A stretch of 64,000 bases of DNA from Carcinoscorpius rotundicauda (taxonomy: Eukaryota > Arthropoda > Merostomata > Xiphosura > Limulidae). A model generated the notes under the pieces. The model did not search any database and was not told where the DNA came from. It worked only from the letters and a program-made list of their open reading frames with translations. The stretch lies in the NCBI GenBank assembly GCA_011833715.1, contig CM022398.1:10185445-10249444 (forward strand), written 5' to 3'. A program made the position numbers and the translations under genes. Each line of letters begins with the position of its first letter. The stretch's first letter is position 1. Of this stretch, positions 62,201 to 64,000 are shown piece by piece.

Positions 62201-63924
62201 TAACTGTGAGTGCTTAAGGCAGAAAGTACAGGTTACAGGAAGGTGTCTGGTTTGTGAAGTTTTGGAAGCCACATAATACTCTATGTTAGTGGCTCGTAGT
62301 ACATAAACTGCTGTAAACAAAATCAGAAATAATATTTTTGTTGCTTAGGTTTCCAAGAAATCTAAGTTTTTCCTTCAAGTTGTTAAGTATGGGTTAACGA
62401 TTCTTTATTTATGAATTGAATTTACAGTGATGTCATTTTCACTCAGCTTTAACAGTTTTATTCTCTACCTATTAAAGTAGGGTTACCTCATCCTATCTAG
62501 CTTTTCACAAAAAATCACTTCCACACAAAACATTTTCTTTCTCAACTAATTCGTTTGTCAAACCCCCTAAAATACCCACTGTGATCAAACTTCCACTGCA
62601 AACCTGCTTACCATATCTGAGCTCCATTAACACGAAACAGTTGAAAAAGTTATTATAAAACCTAACTTCAGACTAAACAATGTGTACAATCTGCCAAACA
62701 ATATCAACAAAAATACTCTAGCTGCACAGTGTCTCTGAACAAACTGTATTATTTTAAGAACTAAAGTTTAATATTGTAATAGTTTAAGTGAGCAAAATTA
62801 TCCTTGTCTTAGAAGTCCAGATTACATCATAACAGTTCAAGAATCAGTTAACAAACACAAACTTAAAAGTATCTGAGTTTACACATTTTATGTATTAAAA
62901 TACCTATATTTTAATAAGTTTCATTTTACAAACTATACACTTCACCTGCATTTTACAACATTTATATTCTGAGAATCTTCTGTGTGGCAAGTCTTAAAAG
63001 ACCACAGCCGTGTGTCGTTCTTCCACTGTACACATTGCTGCCAAGAAAGATCAAGAGTGTACGTTCTTGATTTTGGTTTCTCAGTTCTCCAGAAAGACAT
63101 GGGTTTAGGTGACTCCAACACTGTGAGGTAGTATGTGCCTATCTCTGATACATAAGGAAAACAATTGACATACGATTTAAAAATATATTTACATGTTCAT
63201 TTTCAATTGATAAAAGTTAAAGAAAAAAATTATTATTTGATTAAACTGCATTTTGAAATACATTAAAACTTTTGTTCCCAATTTTAACCTGTGTGTGTAT
63301 GTGTGCTTTTGAAGTACTTAACATGTTAAAAAAACTAAAAAAAAACACTAAACTCAATGCTTGTACACCTACATAAACTGATTCCATTCAATCTATGACC
63401 AGCAAACTTGATTGTTTAGAAAATCTTAAATTAGTCACCAACAACTTTATGAAATTAGATACATAAAGAGCAGTGTGAAATACCACTGACCTACTTCTTA
63501 CAACGGGTTAATTCTGTTTGCTTTTGTAATATGAAAGTATAACTGTTATTTAAAAACAAACAAAGGAAAATAACTTATTTATCTGTAAAAGAGGATGTTG
63601 AAACTATTTTTTTATAAGTGAAAACACATCTAAATGTCATTTTTTTATAACAAACTAGCTGCCATACACCATAAAAGTAAGACTTGCAGGCAGTTGTTTC
63701 AAAATAAACAAAGTCTCTGCTCTACTGTTCATTAATCTATTTTGAATCAATCTTTGGAATCATGTTTCAAGATATTTTAATAAAACAGTTATTTAATGCC
63801 AACACTGAAATTATATACAAAACAGAACTCACCTTGGAATACATTGATACATGTTTTTACTATTACTTTTGTTTGTACACATTTAGTGAAGTAGAATTCC
63901 AATGAGAGCACAGTTAAAAAATTA
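25753..63924 (-). CDS. PKD1-like: Polycystin-1 family protein, 3' part (24 exons; 5' end outside window)
   Basis: Polycystin-1 proteins are 11-pass membrane receptors/channel subunits that pair with polycystin-2 TRPP channels. In minus order the exons encode: end of a GAIN region with a Cys-rich GPS-like motif; TM1 (PVIVLLVITVVFVVLIVILL); PLAT domain ending FYFTCEQWLSVEEDDGQVER; a TM2 exon with YTSVERLACCLSEVLTGAF; TM3; a Ser/Asp/Glu-rich linker; TM4 and TM5; a linker ending LRYLRPPPESALIESRLQAQ; TM6; the TOP/polycystin domain with LKFRQQLMYY; TM7-TM11; a coiled-coil-like EEFLLFELEGLVDNLLERAN; and a Lys/Arg-rich tail. About 1,490 residues lie in the window. All junctions are phase-consistent, but the exon ending at 43292 has a weak donor. 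The protein could equally be an orthologue of PKD1L1/2/3; the N-terminal domains needed to decide lie outside. Confidence 0.93.
26800..26861 (-). CDS. PKD1-like: Polycystin exon w: tail
   Basis: A 62 nt exon, EPKNDTSDEMERLTQSNIDC, with good acceptor TTATCCAG and donor GTGAGC. Phase joins both neighbours. Confidence 0.85.
26926..27409 (+). mobile_element. 0.48 kb deletion derivative of the TIR element, copy A
   Basis: Starts ATTACACTAGGTAATAAAA and ends in the inverted block ...TAGTGTAAT. It keeps the first ~125 bp and the last ~350 bp of the 1.5 kb element at 22460-23975, including the ORF end encoding MGDYIWGLIRESDLH. Plus sense, in a polycystin intron. Confidence 0.85.
28250..28930. repeat. 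Imperfect long inverted repeat, ~230 bp arms
   Basis: The arm at about 28250-28487 and the complement of 28700-28930 align over their length, sharing for example AATATTTTGCAC, AATACACAGATATTATTA and GCTAAAATAAC-like blocks. The spacer is about 210 bp. Located in a polycystin intron; could be a decayed foldback element or an old inverted duplication. Confidence 0.7.
29327..29443 (-). CDS. PKD1-like: Polycystin exon v: coiled-coil-like tail
   Basis: Encodes EFLLFELEGLVDNLLERANK then LYYDHEDFLD. Leucines fall in heptad-like spacing and the segment resembles the polycystin-1 coiled coil that binds polycystin-2 (family knowledge). Confidence 0.92.
30952..31122 (-). CDS. PKD1-like: Polycystin exon u: start of cytosolic tail
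   Basis: Encodes IRVILIAAKRTTKTCEG and KNLMWSSLGFSKSE. Basic residues directly after TM11 fit the cytosolic side. Confidence 0.9.
31874..32104 (-). CDS. PKD1-like: Polycystin exon t: TM10, pore-like loop, TM11
   Basis: Encodes LYFFLVIGYSFLSPLV (TM10), a loop with an N-glycosylation-type NKS, and VITLLLVCGVFFIFFFTFSL (TM11). As in other polycystin-1 proteins, I see no acidic selectivity-filter motif like that of polycystin-2. Confidence 0.94.
32155..32457 (-). mobile_element. tRNA-derived SINE, family 1, copy 4, with target duplication
   Basis: Minus-oriented SINE (32167-32445) with GGCCTGGCATGGC head and GGTTCGCGCCCC B-box-like segment. Flanked by ACACTAATCATT (32155-32166) and ACACTATTCATT (32446-32457), a 12 bp target duplication with one difference. 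The best preserved copy here, and it sits just upstream of the TM10/11 exon in gene sense. Confidence 0.92.
33983..34117 (-). CDS. PKD1-like: Polycystin exon s: TM9 and TM9-10 linker
   Basis: Encodes QGLTGFLIFIHLISSISLLE and then KSLYALRTVSKQVFLLG, an amphipathic linker. Confidence 0.94.
34639..34779 (-). CDS. PKD1-like: Polycystin exon r: TM8
   Basis: Encodes VVFLMVGIVYIVCYVYRYVL and then a polar loop ending FIRLAEWNQ, matching the F..LA.W.. motif that precedes TM9. Confidence 0.94.
36823..36924 (-). CDS. PKD1-like: Polycystin exon q: TM7
   Basis: Encodes FLLFLIIGWTMKQEVWHMLK and YWSDPWNVIK. The YW-x-x-x-WN block before the next helix is typical of TM7-TM8 in this family. Confidence 0.95.
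37458..37578 (-). CDS. PKD1-like: Polycystin exon p: end of TOP domain
   Basis: Encodes VVLLTEFPPSGGVTIVPFIS then a short tail before TM7. The FPxxGG motif is conserved in polycystins. Confidence 0.95.
37882..37995 (-). CDS. PKD1-like: Polycystin exon o: TOP domain
   Basis: Encodes LQQLRNSSWLNRNTRAVSVE and FLLYNPMFSLF, equivalent to LxxxxWIDxxTRAVxVEFxLYN of polycystin-2 and -1. Confidence 0.96.
38630..38989 (-). CDS. PKD1-like: Polycystin exon n: TOP/polycystin domain
   Basis: 120 residues with VKTWANWWDWTQHELL near the start, VLVEQPRLRLFQ, KFRQQLMYYGHSSQWN and WGGSDVVSLSLER. The Trp/Tyr-rich pattern matches the extracellular domain between TM6 and TM7 of polycystins. Confidence 0.95.
39481..39591 (-). 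CDS. PKD1-like: Polycystin exon m: TM6
   Basis: Encodes ILRFVTVLLILVVVAYGGDL followed by a Cys-containing stretch that opens the extracellular TOP domain. Confidence 0.93.
40166..40455 (-). CDS. PKD1-like: Polycystin exon l: cytosolic linker
   Basis: A Cys-containing, polar linker ending in YLRYLRPPPESALIESRLQA, matching the conserved RYLRPP...EARxx motif just before TM6 in this family. Confidence 0.93.
40838..41319 (+). mobile_element. 0.48 kb deletion derivative of the TIR element, copy B
   Basis: Inner TIR blocks TTCCTGGACAGAAAGTGTTA (left, from 40873) and the complement of TTCCTGGATAGTAAGTGTTA (right). Same internal junction and almost the same length as copy A (482 against 484 bp), so both descend from one deleted form. 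Carries the ORF end MMGDFIWGLICESNLHYSR. Confidence 0.87.
41352..41480 (-). mobile_element. Short tRNA-like SINE (family 2), minus copy
   Basis: On the minus strand: CCCAGTGGCTCAGCAGTATG, a B-box-like GTTTCGATACCC and GATAGCCCATTGTGTAGC, with an A-rich tail. The clearest copy of this family in the window. It abuts TIR element copy B. Confidence 0.82.
42099..42183 (-). CDS. PKD1-like: Polycystin exon k: TM5
   Basis: Encodes LQVLCWLQTYVISLLCAAFI then IYPLW, a single membrane helix. Clean CTGTAG acceptor and GTAAGT donor. Confidence 0.92.
42342..42585 (-). CDS. PKD1-like: Polycystin exon j: linker and TM4
   Basis: A charged, Glu-rich first half, then LPSWVHYVGWEIILVSVFSS with a hydrophobic helix continuing to YTPVYTL (TM4). 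Confidence 0.9.
43292..43557 (-). CDS. PKD1-like: Polycystin exon i: cytosolic linker (3' edge uncertain)
   Basis: Acceptor TCTCTCAG is strong. Encodes SPLEESLSQLRAIESW and an Arg/Ser-rich stretch up to SLRLRPGT. The donor is weak (CAT|GTGACA), chosen because it is the phase-compatible GT with the next exon. Another donor or a small extra exon before 42585 is possible. Confidence 0.75.
45153..45529 (-). CDS. PKD1-like: Polycystin exon h: TM3 and acidic linker
   Basis: A hydrophobic segment YGFKIAVAMVIPHQCLTVLF with a following RRP corresponds to TM3. The second half is rich in Ser, Asp and Glu (positions about 45310-45160), a cytosolic linker of low complexity. Confidence 0.9.
46072..46413. 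mobile_element. Palindromic Penelope-like insertion with 13 bp target duplication
   Basis: Two arms of about 135 bp, 46082-46216 and 46231-46365, are almost perfect inverted copies (one A-run length difference) around a 14 bp spacer. A 35 bp tail follows. CTAATTCAGCATT flanks the whole (46072-46084 and 46401-46413). The arm contains GAAGAAGGTCGAAACGTTG, a signature I associate with Penelope-like element termini, and a hammerhead-like core. Inverted terminal duplications and target duplications of this size are known for Penelope-like elements. Confidence 0.75.
47036..47209 (-). CDS. PKD1-like: Polycystin exon g: TM2 region
   Basis: Encodes HHMWNSIFYHSPCSTYTSVE and RLACCLSEVLTGAFLTALW, matching the family pattern ...FTRVQRLSCCL...MLANAMWY that leads into and forms TM2. 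Confidence 0.95.
47470..47745. repeat. 35 bp minisatellite
   Basis: Units of the form CAATGAGTACAGAACCCCAG plus TTATCC(C/T)ACCTTCAT, about 35 bp, repeat four times from 47480 and then degenerate into a TTTACAGAATCTGTTAT variant before a final full unit near 47708. A related lone unit lies at 47401. In a polycystin intron. Confidence 0.88.
48196..48230 (+). repeat. Possible left terminal repeat of the Tigger element
   Basis: CAGTAAGATCTGTCTAAG here matches the complement of the Tigger right end (CAGTAAAACCTGTCTAAG at 56247-56230) at 16 of 18 positions. If real, the LINE at 48575-55145 lies inside the Tigger element. The flanking dinucleotide is not TA, so this is tentative. Confidence 0.4.
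48790..49740 (-). repeat. Tandem repeats in the LINE 3' region
   Basis: A block including CACCTGAAGTTGG and TCCAGTCCTGGTTCCGGGTT recurs at about 48861, 49193, 49527 and 49694 (spacings 332, 334 and 167 bp). The last spacing is half of the others. As a result, two open minus frames at 48850-49053 and 49183-49386 look like paralogous proteins but are repeat shadows. Confidence 0.88.
49780..50640 (-). pseudogene. LINE ORF2 RNase H domain and C-terminus
   Basis: Frame 50623-50171 reads VFTAELHAISLALDHIA (catalytic Glu), CTIYTDSLSSILALE (catalytic Asp), IQFFWIPGHVGIRGNELGDM (His and last Asp). All four RNase H carboxylates/His look preserved. Further left, PMCSLCNTQITISHIL is the Cys-His end motif typical of this class. 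An RNase H domain places the element nearer the I group than classic Jockey. Confidence 0.9.
51299..52435 (-). pseudogene. LINE ORF2 reverse transcriptase domain
   Basis: Minus frames: FSKPGKDLKIPSNYRPIALT (52060-52005), CEFRRQHSTTDHLIHLETSI, FFDIEKAYDTTW, PQGCILSVTLFSI and LYVDDFHISC. These are RT motifs 1, 2a, A, B and C, with the catalytic Asp in FFDIEKAYD and the YVDD box intact. A stop near 51990 and shifts split it. The N-terminal linker reads SSTSVGPDDIHYDML. Confidence 0.93.
52690..53543 (-). pseudogene. LINE ORF2 endonuclease domain
   Basis: Begins VATFIQWNC at 53543 (ATG to GTG at the expected start) with a stop soon after, then FSLQETFLK (catalytic Glu region), SLYLAPGE, LPSPFLILGDFNGHHPLWRS (catalytic Asp and His region) and DSNPLGSNHFSI (the SDHxxI-like end motif). 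An apurinic-type nuclease that nicks target DNA. The SDH motif reads SNH here. Confidence 0.9.
53548..54724 (-). pseudogene. LINE ORF1, gag-like protein with three zinc knuckles
   Basis: Starts MGKRPRLEYSEQQSS at 54724 and runs through several frames. Three CCHC-type knuckles follow in one stretch (about 54205-54050): CFQCHRLGHSKTSC, CAHCGGKDHNPYDC and CVNCNGSHPSYFHFC. The end is KRPGRKPKGSPATSPTHS and TAA at 53548-53550. Knuckle ORF1 proteins bind the LINE RNA (family knowledge). A stop near 54640 and shifts near 54430-54190 and 53950 break it. Confidence 0.85.
55300..56247 (+). mobile_element. Tigger/pogo DNA transposon, 3' part
   Basis: Plus frames give CTTSVLQPLDNGIIQFIKLK and RKLMLQYYYKH (55397-55490), then after a one-base shift NCKKASEMTTKIDVLD and IIKCFQNRGFI (55491-55620), the C-terminal part of a Tigger-type DDE transposase. 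The open frame ends at 55937. The element's right end is the terminal repeat at 56225-56247, ...CTTAGACAGGTTTTACTG followed by TA. The left part of the transposase is missing. Confidence 0.8.
55488..55937 (+). pseudogene. Tigger transposase C-terminal fragment
   Basis: A 149-codon open frame rich in Asp, Glu, Ser and Lys. It begins in-frame with the post-catalytic helical region and ends with IPTSSQVLSYINAIKLYAKM, equivalent to the C-terminal helix of Tigger proteins. The DDE catalytic residues are not in this fragment. The ATG at 55488 is probably incidental, because homology starts upstream in another frame. Confidence 0.7.
56248..58221. other. Intron sequence, nothing recognised
   Basis: Between the Tigger end and the PLAT-end exon. 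Open frames are short and carry no motif. Confidence 0.55.
58222..58328 (-). CDS. PKD1-like: Polycystin exon f: PLAT end
   Basis: Encodes ETFYFTCEQWLSVEEDDGQV and the start of the TM1-TM2 loop. Donor GTGTGA. The following intron, about 11 kb, holds the large LINE and Tigger sequences. Confidence 0.95.
58712..58821 (-). CDS. PKD1-like: Polycystin exon e: PLAT domain
   Basis: Encodes LGQLWKVQVWHNNSGSSPSW then YLKDITVTHLNT, the most conserved PLAT block (WHDNSGxxPSW type). Confidence 0.95.
60088..60209 (-). CDS. PKD1-like: Polycystin exon d: PLAT domain
   Basis: Encodes VCLVLHGDKWMSETKQLLP and FLRGSLVSFVV, the central PLAT strands (compare V-x-L-x-G family pattern). Phase 2 end pairs with the next exon. 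Confidence 0.93.
60385..60676 (-). CDS. PKD1-like: Polycystin exon c: GPS end, TM1, PLAT start
   Basis: Begins CSLTTPVGFYLYV (end of the GPS-like motif), then a 20+ residue hydrophobic helix (TM1), a basic turn, and QQYLVTIATGSFWEAGTTSQ opening the PLAT domain. Confidence 0.93.
61385..62325 (-). mobile_element. Decayed Penelope-like retroelement (RT plus start of GIY-YIG)
   Basis: Minus frames, in order: QLAKFLISIFKPFITNKLTT, FLKVMISFDVTFSYTNI (RT motif A, FDVxSLFTNIP type), LHRTYVDDTFLIFLDYF (motif C, YVDD), EIEINNCISFLDVLINCETD with VYHKSTYTGLN (LPFLDVL...YRKPTxTGLY type), then near 61420 LTYLYTCRDCKTFYIG, like the opening of a GIY-YIG endonuclease. Several shifts and no ends found. It lies in the intron between the GPS-like and TM1 exons. 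Confidence 0.85.
62946..63144 (-). CDS. PKD1-like: Polycystin exon b: GPS-like motif
   Basis: Encodes IGTYYLTVLESPKP then QQCVQWKNDTRLWSFKTC and NVVKCR. The spacing of the Cys and Trp residues fits a GPCR proteolysis site region, completed by CSLTT at the start of the next exon. Acceptor and donor are clean (..TATCAG / GTGAAG). Confidence 0.85.
63833..63924 (-). CDS. PKD1-like: Polycystin exon a (predicted, GAIN-region)
   Basis: Acceptor ATTTTAG, donor GTGAGTT. Open in the only phase that joins the next exon, giving FLTVLSLEFYFTKCV and VKTCINVFQ. No domain motif; supported by splice signals and phase alone. Confidence 0.5.
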
Positions 63925-64000
63925 CTAAAATGAGAACCCTCCCCCCAGTAGTAAAAATACTACATCTATAATTTAAAAACTATGTTAAACAACATAATAC

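Overview
This is a 64 kb window of AT-rich, intron-rich animal nuclear DNA. The dispersed repeats look like those of horseshoe crabs (Limulus/Tachypleus): a tRNA-derived SINE with a GGCCCGGCATGGCC head and a second, shorter tRNA-like SINE. The organism call rests on recalled resemblance of these repeats, not on a search. There are no operons, CRISPR arrays or recognisable rRNA or functional tRNA genes.

Two host genes face each other tail to tail. On the + strand (5296-16856) is a complete six-exon gene for isopentenyl-diphosphate delta-isomerase type I (IDI1, 282 codons by my splice model). Its short first exon supplies a basic, mitochondrial-type N-terminus, and one intron has a GC donor. 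On the - strand, from beyond the right edge down to 25753, is the 3' part of a polycystin-1 family gene. I could join 24 exons in frame: end of the GAIN/GPS region, first membrane segment, PLAT domain, TM2-TM5, acidic linkers, TM6, extracellular TOP (polycystin) domain, TM7-TM11, cytosolic coiled coil and basic C-terminal tail (about 1,500 residues). The two proteins have no known functional link: IDI1 belongs to the mevalonate/isoprenoid pathway, and the polycystin-1-like protein is a large sensory receptor/channel subunit.

The rest is largely transposon sequence. 1.4-5 kb: a decayed non-LTR reverse transcriptase and three SINEs. 6.5-7.4 kb: a CR1-like LINE relic and a 247 bp mariner-type deletion derivative. 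16.9-25.7 kb, between the genes: a degraded transposase-like ORF, a hAT element with an 8 bp target duplication, and a 1.5 kb terminal-inverted-repeat element carrying a broken ORF. Two 0.48 kb internally deleted relatives of that last element sit in polycystin introns. 46.1 kb: a near-perfect 135 bp-arm palindrome with a 13 bp target duplication, of Penelope-like character. 47.5 kb: a minisatellite. 48.6-55.1 kb: a nearly full-length, decayed 6.5 kb LINE with ORF1, endonuclease, RT, RNase H and a tandemly repeated 3' UTR, apparently beside or inside a Tigger/pogo element. 61.4-62.3 kb: a decayed Penelope-like RT with the start of a GIY-YIG domain.

Coordinates of host exons come from reading splice sites and checking phase by eye. 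Mobile element edges are approximate except where a target duplication fixes them.
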